64,000 nucleotides of DNA from DATJGR01 sp963812255 (GTDB lineage Bacteria; Pseudomonadota; Gammaproteobacteria; Pseudomonadales; Azotimanducaceae): NCBI GenBank assembly GCA_963812255.1, contig CAWEUM010000001.1:155211-219210 (forward strand), given 5' to 3'. The notes beneath the pieces were generated by a model that made no database searches, had not been told where the DNA came from, and saw only the letters and a program-made list of their open reading frames with translations. Position 1 is the first letter of the stretch, and the number at the start of each line of letters is the position of its first letter. Positions 52,924-61,869 of the stretch are shown piece by piece. Made by a program: the position numbers and the translations under genes.

Positions 52924-53725
52924 AACGACATCCAATCCAGATTCCATCAAGCGCGTGCTGATCGTCGCTATTTCGGTGTGTCTGGTGTGCTCGATTTTCG
53001 TTGCGGGCTCGGTCGTGGCGTTGCGTCCGCTGCAGGCGGCCAACAAGAATCTCGATACGCAGCGCAACATTCTGATGGCGTCCGGCCTGTATCAGCCGCA
53101 GATGGACGTCAGCAAGATCTTCAAAGAACGCATCAAGGTCAAACTGGTCGACCTTCGCACTGGCGAGTTCGTCGATGCTGCCGCGGCAGGCATATCCGAT
53201 GTGGTGGCATACGATCAACGCGTGGCGACGAAAGATCCGAAGCTCAGCGCGCCGATCCCGGCCGATCTCGACATCGCGGGGATCAAGCGCAAGGCTTTTT
53301 ACGCGAAGATCTATCTGATTCAGGAGCCTGGCAGCGATAAGGAGAAAGTCGTGCTGCCGATCTCCGGCTACGGACTCTGGTCCACGTTGTACGGCTACCT
53401 CGTGCTGGCCGATGATCTCGATACCGTGGTCGGCATCACGTTCACCGACCAGGGCGAAACGCCCGGACTCGGCGGCGAAGTGGACAATCCGAAATGGAAG
53501 GCCCTCTGGCCGGGCAAACAGATTTATGATGCGAACGGCAAAGTCGTCGCGGGCCTGAAGAAAGGCGGCATCGATCCGACCAACGAATTCGATAAAGAGC
53601 ACCTCGTCGATGCCTTGGCGGGGGCAACGCTCACGAGCAACGGCGTCAATCATCTGATCCAGTATTGGCTCGGTGATCAGGGTTTCGGGCCGTTTCTCAA
53701 GAATCTGAAAGCACACAACGCGTAG
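52913..53725 (+). CDS. nqrC: Na+-translocating NADH:ubiquinone reductase subunit C
   Basis: 270 aa with one N-terminal membrane helix (VLIVAISVCLVCSIFVAGSVVAL) and a periplasmic FMN-binding domain. The flavinylation motif is DALAGATLTSNGV, with Thr239 the likely FMN attachment point by ApbE. ATG 52913 overlaps nqrB by 11 bp, where the coupling is evident. Confidence 0.95.
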   Translation: MSSETTSNPDSIKRVLIVAISVCLVCSIFVAGSVVALRPLQAANKNLDTQRNILMASGLYQPQMDVSKIFKERIKVKLVDLRTGEFVDAAAAGISDVVAYDQRVATKDPKLSAPIPADLDIAGIKRKAFYAKIYLIQEPGSDKEKVVLPISGYGLWSTLYGYLVLADDLDTVVGITFTDQGETPGLGGEVDNPKWKALWPGKQIYDANGKVVAGLKKGGIDPTNEFDKEHLVDALAGATLTSNGVNHLIQYWLGDQGFGPFLKNLKAHNA

Positions 53726-53736
53726 CAGGCAAAATC

Positions 53737-54408
53737 ATGGCGAGCACACCCACTGCGAAGCAAGCGCTCATTGAGCCGATCTTCAACAACAACCCGATCA
53801 TGTTTCAGATTCTCGGCATCTGCTCAGCGCTGGCGGTGACGGGCAAGTTGGAGACGGCGCTTGCGATGGGCATCGCGCTGACGTTGGTGACCGGTTTTTC
53901 GAATCTTTTCATCTCGCTGGTTCGCAACGTCACGCCGTCCAGCATTCGCATGATCGTGCAGATGGTGATCATTTCGACCTTGGTGATATTCGTCGACCAG
54001 TTGCTGCGCGCATTTGCCTATTCCATCAGCAAGCAACTATCGGTGTTCGTCGGCCTGATCATCACCAACTGCATCGTGATGGGGCGCGCCGAAGCGTTTG
54101 CGATGAAGAATCCACCGGTCATCAGCTTCTGGGACGGCATCGGCAACGGCCTCGGCTACAGTGCATTGCTGCTGTCGCTGGCAACGGTCCGCGAGCTGTT
54201 CGGGTCGGGCAAGCTGTTCGGCCTCGAGATCCTGCCGCTGGCGAAGGACGGCGGCTGGTACGTTCCAAACGGATTGCTGTTGCTGCCGCCGTCGGCATTT
54301 TTCCTGATCGGCCTGTCGATCTGGGCATTGCGCACATGGAAGACCAACCAGCAGGAGAAACCGGAGTTCGTGATCGCGCCGGCCAGCCGGGGTGCGGCGG
54401 CGCACTGA
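53737..54408 (+). CDS. nqrD: Na+-translocating NADH:ubiquinone reductase subunit D
   Basis: 223 aa, six membrane helices, of the RnfE/NqrD type. Internal symmetry is seen with the paired half-helices near NNPIMFQILGICSALAVT and TNCIVMGRAEAFAM, where conserved cysteines (one here in TNCIVMG) help ligate the intramembrane Fe centre with NqrE. The C-terminus is about 15 residues longer than average (EFVIAPASRGAAAH). Confidence 0.95.
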   Translation: MASTPTAKQALIEPIFNNNPIMFQILGICSALAVTGKLETALAMGIALTLVTGFSNLFISLVRNVTPSSIRMIVQMVIISTLVIFVDQLLRAFAYSISKQLSVFVGLIITNCIVMGRAEAFAMKNPPVISFWDGIGNGLGYSALLLSLATVRELFGSGKLFGLEILPLAKDGGWYVPNGLLLLPPSAFFLIGLSIWALRTWKTNQQEKPEFVIAPASRGAAAH

Positions 54409-54445
54409 CGCGCGTCGCGAGCAGTACATGACGGAGAGTTGATGT

Positions 54446-55054
54446 ATGGAACTGTATTTGAGCCTGTTCGTCCGCAGCGTGTTCATCGAGAACATGGCGC
54501 TGTCGTTCTTTCTCGGCATGTGCTCGTTCATCGCACTGTCGAAAAAGATCGAGACGGCGCTGGGTCTCGGCATCGCGGTCATCGTCGTTCAATCCATCAC
54601 GGTGCCCGCCAACAACCTGGTCTTGAATCATCTGCTGAAGGCCGGCGCATTGTCGTGGGCGGGCCTCGGTGACATCGATCTGACGTTTCTGAGTTTTCTC
54701 ACCTACATCGGCGTCATCGCAGCGATCGTGCAGATCCTCGAGATGAGCCTCGACAAGTATTTTCCGCCGCTGTACAACGCGCTCGGCATCTTCCTTCCAC
54801 TGATCACCGTCAACTGCGTGATCATGGGCGGCTCGCTGTTCATGGACCAACGCGACTACGACTTTCCCGAAAGCGTCGTATACGGATTTGCGTCGGGATT
54901 GTCCTGGGCGATCGCGATCGTGTTTCTGGCCGGCGTTCGCGAGAAGCTCAAGTACAGTGACATACCGCCCGGCCTGCAGGGACTCGGCAGCACGTTCATC
55001 ATCGTCGGCCTGATGGCCATGGGATTCATGTCCTTCGCCGGCGTGCAGTTGTAG
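54446..55054 (+). CDS. nqrE: Na+-translocating NADH:ubiquinone reductase subunit E
   Basis: 202 aa, six membrane helices, antiparallel to NqrD in the complex. Motifs VFIENMALSFFLGMCSFIALSKKIETALGLG and VNCVIMGGSLFMDQRDYDFPES; the cysteines in MGMC-like and VNCVIMG segments ligate the Fe centre shared with NqrD. 37 bp separates it from nqrD and 17 bp from nqrF. Confidence 0.95.
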   Translation: MELYLSLFVRSVFIENMALSFFLGMCSFIALSKKIETALGLGIAVIVVQSITVPANNLVLNHLLKAGALSWAGLGDIDLTFLSFLTYIGVIAAIVQILEMSLDKYFPPLYNALGIFLPLITVNCVIMGGSLFMDQRDYDFPESVVYGFASGLSWAIAIVFLAGVREKLKYSDIPPGLQGLGSTFIIVGLMAMGFMSFAGVQL

Positions 55055-55071
55055 CGAGCACCGGAGGCGCC

Positions 55072-56307
55072 ATGATCGACTACTCGCTCATATTCGCCGG
55101 CGTCGGCATGTTCACCGCGATCGTGTTGGCGCTGATCGCGATCATTCTCACGGCGCGGGCGGGCCTGGTCAGCGCCGGCAATGTGCACATCGACATCAAC
55201 AACGAAGCGGAACGCGGTCTCGACACCAGCGCCGGCGGCAAACTCTTGTTCAAGCTCGCCGAGCGCGGCGTGTTCCTCTCGTCGGCGTGCGGTGGTGGTG
55301 GCACGTGCGGCCAATGCAAGGTGAAAATCTTCGAAGGCGGCGGTGACGTGTTACCGACCGAACGTAACCACCTCAACAAGCGTCAGGTTCGCGATGGCTG
55401 GCGGCTCGGCTGCCAGGTGGCGGTGAAACAGGACCTGAAGATCGAAGTACCGCAGGAATTTCTCGGCGTCAAACGTTGGGAATGCACCGTCGTTTCGAAC
55501 GACAACGTGGCGACCTTCATCAAGGAACTGGTACTGGCACTGCCGGAAGGTGAGGTTGTGAACTTTCGCGCGGGCGGATTCGTGCAACTCGAATGTCCGC
55601 CGCATGACGTCAAATTCAGCGACTTCGACATCAGCCCCGAATATCGCGGGGACTGGGAGCGGTTCGGATTCTTCAATCTCCGCTCGAAATCCGACGAAAT
55701 GGTGACCCGCGCCTATTCGATGGCGAACTATCCGGATGAACTCGGCGTGCTGAAGTTCAACATCCGCGTAGCAACGCCGCCGCCTCGCACCGAAGGATTG
55801 CCGCCCGGCATCATGTCGAGTTGGACCTTCAGCTTGAAACCCGGCGACAAGGTCATGGTGTACGGACCGTTCGGCGAGTTTTTCGCGAAAGATACCAAAG
55901 CGGAAATGGTGTTCATCGGTGGTGGCGCAGGCATGGCGCCGATGCGCTCGCATATCTTCGATCAGCTCAAACGTATCGGAACCGATCGCAAGGTGTCGTT
56001 CTGGTACGGCGCACGGTCAGTCCGGGAATCATTCTACGACGATGAGTACGATCAGCTGGAAAAGGATAACCCGAACTTCGAATGGCACCTGGCGCTGTCG
56101 GAACCGCAGCCGGAAGACAACTGGACCGGTGATACCGGCTTCATCCACAACGTCGTGTATGAACGGTATTTGAAGGACCATCCAGCGCCGGAGGATTGCG
56201 AGTACTACTTGTGCGGTCCGCCGATGATGAACTCCGCGGTTCTGAAGATGCTCGCGGATCTCGGTGTGGAGCGCGACAACATACTCTTCGACGACTTCGG
56301 TGGTTGA
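55072..56307 (+). CDS. nqrF: Na+-translocating NADH:ubiquinone reductase subunit F
   Basis: 411 aa. An N-terminal membrane helix, a 2Fe-2S domain with Cys73, Cys79, Cys82 (ACGGGGTCGQC) and Cys114, then FAD-binding (RAYSMANYPDE) and NADH-binding domains (VFIGGGAGMAPMRSHIFDQL, YYLCGPPMMNSAVLKML). It takes electrons from NADH into the pump and requires the Fe-S cluster that the suf operon provides. Followed at once by a strong terminator. Confidence 0.96.
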   Translation: MIDYSLIFAGVGMFTAIVLALIAIILTARAGLVSAGNVHIDINNEAERGLDTSAGGKLLFKLAERGVFLSSACGGGGTCGQCKVKIFEGGGDVLPTERNHLNKRQVRDGWRLGCQVAVKQDLKIEVPQEFLGVKRWECTVVSNDNVATFIKELVLALPEGEVVNFRAGGFVQLECPPHDVKFSDFDISPEYRGDWERFGFFNLRSKSDEMVTRAYSMANYPDELGVLKFNIRVATPPPRTEGLPPGIMSSWTFSLKPGDKVMVYGPFGEFFAKDTKAEMVFIGGGAGMAPMRSHIFDQLKRIGTDRKVSFWYGARSVRESFYDDEYDQLEKDNPNFEWHLALSEPQPEDNWTGDTGFIHNVVYERYLKDHPAPEDCEYYLCGPPMMNSAVLKMLADLGVERDNILFDDFGG

Positions 56308-56324
56308 CGACACCGGGCAATCGA

Positions 56325-56356
56325 CAAAGGGCCGGTTATCCGGCCCTTTGTTTTTG
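56325..56356 (+). terminator. Rho-independent terminator of the nqr operon
   Basis: CAAAGGGCCGG (56325-56335) and CCGGCCCTTTG (56340-56350) form a perfect 11-bp stem with a TTAT loop, followed by a T5 tract (56351-56355). The T tract ends four bases before the apbE start codon, so it may act as an attenuator for apbE-nqrM. Confidence 0.85.
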
Positions 56357-56359
56357 GGC

Positions 56360-57403
56360 ATGACCCCAAACGCGCTGCTGCGATTCTCGATCGCGCTGGT
56401 GCTGCTGATGTGGGCCGCGTTTGCGCTGTGGCAGCGACAGCAGCAGCCCCGGATGCAGATGCACGACTTCAACGGTTTCACGATGGGTTCGACGTGGAGT
56501 GCGCGCATCGTCGGACCAGCCCGGCTCGATGTCGTTGCGTTGCGCGCTGGAATGGAAGCGCAACTTGGTGAACTCGATCGGCAACTCAGCTCGTATCGCG
56601 ATTCGGCGGAACTCGCGCAACTGAACCGAGAACCGGTTGGTCATTGGCGAACGCTTCCGAAACATCTGGCAAACGTCATTCGATTTGGGCAGCAACTGCA
56701 CGACGATTCCGGCGGCGCATTCGATCTGACGGTGAAACCGTTGGTCAATCTATGGGGATTCGGGGCGGCCCAGCCGCGCACCGCGCTGCCGAGCGATCGC
56801 GACGTGGCCACCGCACTCGCCCGCCTCGGCAGCGATCGCATCGAGATCTCCGCTGACGGTTCGCGCATTCGTCGACTCGCCGACGTGGAGATCGACGTCG
56901 ATGCGATCGCACCGGGTTACACCGCTGATGTGATCGCCGGTTGGCTCACCCAGCGCGGCCTGCCGAACCATCTCGTCGAGATCGGCGGTGAGGTGCGCGC
57001 CGACGGCCACCGGCCCGACGGCAGCGCATGGCGGCTTGGGATCGAACGGCCGACTGTGGCAAAGGGCAACATCGAGCAGGTGATGGCCGTGACCGACAGC
57101 GGCGTGGCGACGTCCGGAGACTATCGTGCCGTGGAGGAAATTGCCGGCAAGCGTTACTCGCACACCATCGACCCGACCACCGGTAGGCCGGCACAGCACG
57201 ATCTGACGTCTGTGACCGTCGTGGCCCCGACCACCTTGGCAGCCGATGGATACGCGACCACGCTGATGGTGTTGGGCCCGGACCGCGGCATGGTGTGGGC
57301 GAACGCGCGCGGTCTGGCGGTCTACATGATTCTTCGGCGCGACAACGGCGCGCTCAATGAGCGCTACAATGATGCATTCGCGCCGCTGCTCGTGGCGCAG
57401 TGA
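56360..57403 (+). CDS. apbE: FAD:protein FMN transferase ApbE
   Basis: 347 aa. N-terminal membrane anchor (LLRFSIALVLLMWAAFALW), then FTMGSTWSARIV, LDRQLSSYRDSAELAQLNR, VDAIAPGYTADVIAGWL (FAD and Mg-binding D), IGGEVRADG and KRYSHTIDPTTGRPAQHDL. It attaches FMN to the Thr residues of NqrB and NqrC. ATG 56360 sits directly after the terminator T-tract without a clear ribosome site; no good alternative start preserves the anchor. No lipobox Cys is seen. Confidence 0.92.
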   Translation: MTPNALLRFSIALVLLMWAAFALWQRQQQPRMQMHDFNGFTMGSTWSARIVGPARLDVVALRAGMEAQLGELDRQLSSYRDSAELAQLNREPVGHWRTLPKHLANVIRFGQQLHDDSGGAFDLTVKPLVNLWGFGAAQPRTALPSDRDVATALARLGSDRIEISADGSRIRRLADVEIDVDAIAPGYTADVIAGWLTQRGLPNHLVEIGGEVRADGHRPDGSAWRLGIERPTVAKGNIEQVMAVTDSGVATSGDYRAVEEIAGKRYSHTIDPTTGRPAQHDLTSVTVVAPTTLAADGYATTLMVLGPDRGMVWANARGLAVYMILRRDNGALNERYNDAFAPLLVAQ

Positions 57404-57416
57404 CCCAGGAGGTCCG

Positions 57417-57611
57417 ATGACAACCATCCTGCTGACCATCGTGATTGCGCTAGTGGTATTCGGCGCGATGAGCATTGGAATCATGTTCGGCCGGCAGCCG
57501 ATCAAAGGGTCGTGCGGGGGTATGGCCACTCTGTCCGGTGGCGATCAGTCGTGCCAGGTCTGCGGCGGCAATCCCGCCAAGTGTCCCGAGGGCGGAGACG
57601 CCGAGCGCTAG
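57417..57611 (+). CDS. nqrM: NqrM, Na+-NQR maturation factor
   Basis: 64 aa. One membrane helix (ILLTIVIALVVFGAMSIGIMFG) and the cysteine-rich tail KGSCGG...SCQVCGGNPAKC expected of NqrM (DUF539), which is required for insertion of the Fe between NqrD and NqrE. AGGAGG at 57407-57412 is an ideal ribosome site. It is 13 bp after apbE and completes the nqr locus. Confidence 0.92.
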   Translation: MTTILLTIVIALVVFGAMSIGIMFGRQPIKGSCGGMATLSGGDQSCQVCGGNPAKCPEGGDAER

Positions 57612-57697
57612 CACTCCCCGCCCCGCCCGGTTTTGCGGCTTTACCTGACGTTTTGCGGGTGCCAGACTCGCCCCAAGTCGAGTTTGGGGGAAACGCG

Positions 57698-58135
57698 ATG
57701 CAAATCACGGTACGGGATCTGATGCGGCGCAAGAAAGGCGGCGTCACAACGGTACGCGAAGACGACAGTGTCTTCGACGCGGTCCAACTGTTGATCAAAT
57801 ACAACGTCGGCGCGCTGCTGGTGATGCGCGAGGAAGCGATCGTCGGAATCATGTCGGAGCGCGACGTTGCTCGAAAAGTGGTTCTCGCAGGCAAAGTGGC
57901 AGCCACCACGACTGTCAGCGAGATCATGACGCGCAACGTGATTCATGTGCAGCCGGAGGAGACCGTCGAGGAATGCATGGCATTGATGACCGATCGGCGC
58001 ATACGTCACCTGCCCGTCGTCGAATTCGACAAGATGGTGGGTATCGTTTCGATCGGCGACATCGTCAATTCGATGATCTCGCAGAAGCAGTTCGTCATCG
58101 AGCAGCTCGAGGGTTACATCACCGGGCGAATCTGA
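57698..58135 (+). CDS. Two-CBS-domain protein
   Basis: 145 aa with two CBS motifs in tandem: VREDDSVFDAVQLLIKYNVGALLVM...GIMSERDVARKVV and VQPEETVEECMALMTDRRIRHLPVVEFDKMVGIVSIGDIVNSMI. Stand-alone CBS pairs bind adenosine nucleotides and signal energy state. ATG 57698 lies 86 bp after nqrM. The partner is unknown; proximity to the sodium pump suggests but does not show a link. Confidence 0.85.
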   Translation: MQITVRDLMRRKKGGVTTVREDDSVFDAVQLLIKYNVGALLVMREEAIVGIMSERDVARKVVLAGKVAATTTVSEIMTRNVIHVQPEETVEECMALMTDRRIRHLPVVEFDKMVGIVSIGDIVNSMISQKQFVIEQLEGYITGRI

Positions 58136-58153
58136 GCGACCCGGATTCGCGGT

Positions 58154-59992
58154 CTACGCCGCTTGTGCTGGATTCCGAGGCTTGCGCCACAACAACAGCG
58201 TGCCCAAGCAGCCTGCGGTCAGCGACGCAATGAAGATCGCGATCTTGGCGGCAGAGAAGTCCGATGCCGCCGGGAACGCCTGATCCGCGATGAACAGCGA
58301 CATGGTGAATCCGATGCCGCCAAGCGCGCCCGCACCAAACAGTTGGCGCCAGGTGTACGACCCGGGCTTCGTCGCAATGCCGAGTCGCACCGAGAGCGCA
58401 GCGGCGCACATGATGCCGACCGGTTTGCCTAACACCAGCGCGAAGACGATCGCCACGATCAGCCCGGCGTGCCCCTCGACGATCTCCAACGACAACACCA
58501 CCCCGGCATTCGCCAACGCGAACAGCGGCAGAACGACGTAGCTCGACCACGGTTGCACCGATCGCAATAGCTTGTCGGCGGGTGATTCGATTCGGTCGTG
58601 AATCGCATCGAGCGCGCGCATCGCCGGTTCCGAGAGGCCGTGTCGCAATACCCCCTCCGTCGCGTATTCGATCTCGCCGTGAATAACGGTATCGGCTTGC
58701 GCGACCAGCGCGCGCAGGTTCGGCGGCGGGCGCGTCGGCGTCACGATCGCAAGGATCACACCCGCGAGCGTCGCATGGATACCGGCGTGGTGCAGACACG
58801 CCCACAGCACAACGCCCAGTATCGCGTACGGTAACGGTCGGTACACACCGACGTAGTTCAGCGCCGCGAGTGCCATCGCGACAGCGATCGACGCGAACAG
58901 ATAGTGCACATCGATCGCGGCGGAGTAGAACAGTGCGACGATCCCGATTGCCACGAGGTCATCGACGATGACCGCCGCGGTCAGGAACACACGCAATTCG
59001 ACTGGCACCCGATCGCGCAGCAACACGATCAGCGCGATGGCAAATGCCGTATCGGTTGCGATCGGCACACCCCACCCCACCGCGAGCGGACCCGTTGGAA
59101 TCAGCAGCAGATAGATCAACGCCGGCAGCGCCATACCCCCCAGGGCAGCCGCCAAGGGCAGCATCGCAGCACGTCGCGTCGCGAGATGGCCGACCGTGAA
59201 CTCGCGTTTGATCTCCAATCCAACCACGAGGAAGAAGATCGTCAGCAAACCGTGGTCGATCCAATCGCGGAGCGGCAAGGTCGATACCCCTCCGCCGAAC
59301 TGGAAGCCGAACGGCGAGTTCCACAGCGTCTGGAATGCTTGGCTTGCCGGCGAGTTCACGATGATGATGCCAACGATCGACATCACCAGCAGCAGAAGCC
59401 CCGTCGATGGACCCCACCGCACGAAATCGAGCGTCGCCGACTGCAGACGATGGCCGAGCGAGCCGAGCATCGCCTCCATCAACGTGCTTTCGTCCCACGC
59501 CCCTTCGTAGCGCCGGTTGTTGATGAAGAATGTTGGCGTCAACAGCGCCCCGCTTCGCTGGGAACTATCGCGATCAGTCCGCACGCGTTGTTCTGCGTCG
59601 CGCCACACCGGCGCGTGCGCTTCATCGCGCGGCGGGAGGCCAAACTCGGCCTCGACATCCGTGAAGTCGCTCGGCGCGAAGTTCGGTCCGCGCTTCATCA
59701 GCGCATCATGTACGCCCCAGAATCGATCGGTTGTTGCCGCCGCGTATTCGGCGAGCTCGGCGGCACGTTGCGCATCGGCATGGCCGGTGAGCGGCCGATG
59801 CCGGAAAACGTATCGCATCCGATCGCCGAGGTGATCGCGCAGATTCGCGATCACCTCGTGCGCAGCGTGACAGTACGGACAGGCATAGCTGCCGTATTCC
59901 ACGAGGGTGATCGTGGCGTCGGGATTGCCTAGAACATGATCGCGCGCGACATCGACTGGGCGATCGAGCCGGTTCGCCAGCACTGCAGTCAT
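58154..59992 (-). CDS. DsbA/thioredoxin-fold - NhaA Na+/H+ antiporter fusion
   Basis: 612 aa. Residues about 1-190 form a DsbA-like thioredoxin domain with active site CPYC (38-41; VEYGSYACPYCHAAHEVI) and TPTFFINNRRYEG. The rest is a complete NhaA: FFLVVGLEIKREFTVG, VDDLVAIGIVALFYS with the essential Asp pair, and GGIGFTMSLFIADQAF. NhaA exchanges Na+ for H+ at alkaline pH. The domain has no signal sequence and lies before the first membrane helix. ATG 59992 is chosen; the frame extends to 60076. Confidence 0.85.
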   Translation of the reverse strand: MTAVLANRLDRPVDVARDHVLGNPDATITLVEYGSYACPYCHAAHEVIANLRDHLGDRMRYVFRHRPLTGHADAQRAAELAEYAAATTDRFWGVHDALMKRGPNFAPSDFTDVEAEFGLPPRDEAHAPVWRDAEQRVRTDRDSSQRSGALLTPTFFINNRRYEGAWDESTLMEAMLGSLGHRLQSATLDFVRWGPSTGLLLLVMSIVGIIIVNSPASQAFQTLWNSPFGFQFGGGVSTLPLRDWIDHGLLTIFFLVVGLEIKREFTVGHLATRRAAMLPLAAALGGMALPALIYLLLIPTGPLAVGWGVPIATDTAFAIALIVLLRDRVPVELRVFLTAAVIVDDLVAIGIVALFYSAAIDVHYLFASIAVAMALAALNYVGVYRPLPYAILGVVLWACLHHAGIHATLAGVILAIVTPTRPPPNLRALVAQADTVIHGEIEYATEGVLRHGLSEPAMRALDAIHDRIESPADKLLRSVQPWSSYVVLPLFALANAGVVLSLEIVEGHAGLIVAIVFALVLGKPVGIMCAAALSVRLGIATKPGSYTWRQLFGAGALGGIGFTMSLFIADQAFPAASDFSAAKIAIFIASLTAGCLGTLLLWRKPRNPAQAA

Positions 59993-60109
59993 CGAAAGTT
60001 CTCGAGAACGACACGAGCCGCGCATTGTATCTGCGCGCGCCGAAATTGGGTGATGCACAGGAACCGCTATCGCCATAGGCTACTTGCTCGATTACGCAGA
60101 ATGCTTGGG

Positions 60110-60955
60110 ATGACAGACATCGAAACGAACACGCTGCGCGATTTCTACGACAGCTATGGGCTCGCGGAATGGAACCGTCTTCAGCAGACCGCGTACGGCC
60201 GGCTGCAGGCTCTGATACACACCGACTTTCTACATCGCTACGTCAGGCCCGGCATGTGGGTTCTCGACGCTGGCGCCGGCCCCGGTCGATTCAGCATCGA
60301 ACTCGCACGCATCGGCGCGCGAGTCACCGTGCTCGACCTGTCTCCGGGTCAGCTGTCCATCGCACGCGACAAGATCAAGGCGGCCGGTCACGCCGACGCT
60401 GTTGATCGATTCATTGAATCGAGCATCACGGATATGTCGACGCTTGCAGATCGATCCTTCGATGTCGTCGTCTGCTTCGGCGGCGCATTGTCCTATGTGC
60501 GCGATGAGCGCGACACAGCGGCAGCCGAACTCACGCGAGTCTTGAAACCGCGCGGCGTGATGCTCGCCAGCGCGATGAGCCGCTACGGCGCGACCGCGAA
60601 TGTTGTCTGTCGTGGCGAAACCGCAGTGTTGGGTTCACCAAGCGAGGCGAGTCTCTGGGATGTTCTGGCCACTGGCGACCTTCCGCCTTTTCCATCTCGG
60701 CACACCGGTCTCATGCATCCGGCGATGCATCTGTACAGTGTGGCCGAGCTGGCGGGTCTGTTCGCGCAGCATGGCGAGGTTCTCGAAACTGCGGGCTCGT
60801 GCGTTTCGACGTTCGAAGGCAATCCCCGCTTCGAGGAAGTGGCGACGGACCCGCACATCTGGGAAACGGCGGTAGAGGTCGAACGACGATTGGCGCGTCA
60901 GCCCGGCCTCGCTGATTCGGGGTCGCATATCATTCTCGCGGCGCGCCGACATTGA
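60110..60955 (+). CDS. Class I SAM-dependent methyltransferase
   Basis: 281 aa. SAM motif I is VLDAGAGPGRFSIELARIGARVTVLDLS, then DVVVCFGGALSYV and LKPRGVMLASAM. RLQALIHTDFLHRYV lies ahead of motif I. The substrate is not recognised; the layout fits Ubi/COQ5-like small-molecule methylases. ATG 60110 is chosen where similarity starts; ATG 60101 is three codons upstream. The divergent NhaA gene begins 117 bp upstream. Convergent with the next gene, 3 bp apart. Confidence 0.82.
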   Translation: MTDIETNTLRDFYDSYGLAEWNRLQQTAYGRLQALIHTDFLHRYVRPGMWVLDAGAGPGRFSIELARIGARVTVLDLSPGQLSIARDKIKAAGHADAVDRFIESSITDMSTLADRSFDVVVCFGGALSYVRDERDTAAAELTRVLKPRGVMLASAMSRYGATANVVCRGETAVLGSPSEASLWDVLATGDLPPFPSRHTGLMHPAMHLYSVAELAGLFAQHGEVLETAGSCVSTFEGNPRFEEVATDPHIWETAVEVERRLARQPGLADSGSHIILAARRH

Positions 60956-60958
60956 TCG

Positions 60959-61843
60959 CTACCCGACCGCGAACCAACGCTCCGCGAGCGAATCGAGCTC
61001 CGTAAGATTGCGCACTGGCGGCAGCCGTTCGAGATACCACCCTAGATTGCTGTAGCGATGCAGGATCGTGTAGGCGAGTATCCGGCGTGAAAACGTCTCA
61101 TCCTGCATTGCGTCGGGTCGCCCGTACGCACGCAGTGTTCGTCCGAGAAATCGCGCATCACCGGCCGAAACGAAAAGGCCGAAAGAGGCGAAGTCATACT
61201 CCGACGCGCCCACGGTGGCGGGTTCGAAGTCGAAGAGTCCGGTCAGTGTCCAACGGTTCTCTCCGGGTGCGACCAGGAGATGTTCCCGCATCAATTCCGT
61301 GTGGAGTAGACCCCTCGGCCCTTCCAGCGATGGAATCCATTTGTCTAGATATTCGGGGATCTGGTCGAGCCAGTGCGCATCCAGACCATGTGCGCGCTGG
61401 CGTTCGACGGCCGAATCGCGTTGTTCTTCAACGAACGCCGACCAGTCGCATTGCAACAGGTCGAGGCTCGATGTGTCGATACTGTGCAGCGTCGCCATTG
61501 TCTCACCGAGTTCGCCGGCGAAGCGATCGCGATCGACGGCGGGTATCTCAGGCCAGGCTTCGGAAAGAAGACGTCCTTCGAGTTGCGTCATCAGCACGTA
61601 GCGCCAACCTTCCAGTTCGCCGCTGGCGTGCAGCTGTGGGGTTGGAATCGGCAGTCGTCCTGCGACGGCGATGAGCGCCTGTTCCTCTATGAGCGCACCT
61701 TGCTCGTCGTGGGGCGGAAACAGCTTGAGAACCCATCGCGCGCCCACGGCATAGACCGGCAACGACCCCGTGGCGTAGCGTCGGATGGGTTCTGCTCCGA
61801 GCCCGTGCCGAGCGCAAATTACCTCCACACCACTCAATCGCAT
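60959..61843 (-). CDS. Aminoglycoside-phosphotransferase-like (APH) kinase
   Basis: 294 aa. Small-molecule kinase fold: ARWVLKLFPP (ATP-lysine), GWRYVLMTQLEG, then GLLHTELMREHLLVAP, where the usual catalytic HGDxxxxN is HTExxxxH, and GLFDFEPATVGASEYDFA with the metal-binding DFE. The altered Brenner motif is seen in one phosphotransferase subgroup, by recollection. It may phosphorylate a metabolite, not an antibiotic. ATG 61843 or GTG 61852. Confidence 0.75.
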   Translation of the reverse strand: MRLSGVEVICARHGLGAEPIRRYATGSLPVYAVGARWVLKLFPPHDEQGALIEEQALIAVAGRLPIPTPQLHASGELEGWRYVLMTQLEGRLLSEAWPEIPAVDRDRFAGELGETMATLHSIDTSSLDLLQCDWSAFVEEQRDSAVERQRAHGLDAHWLDQIPEYLDKWIPSLEGPRGLLHTELMREHLLVAPGENRWTLTGLFDFEPATVGASEYDFASFGLFVSAGDARFLGRTLRAYGRPDAMQDETFSRRILAYTILHRYSNLGWYLERLPPVRNLTELDSLAERWFAVG

Positions 61844-61869
61844 CTCTTGCACGCCCCAGCGGAGGGCCG

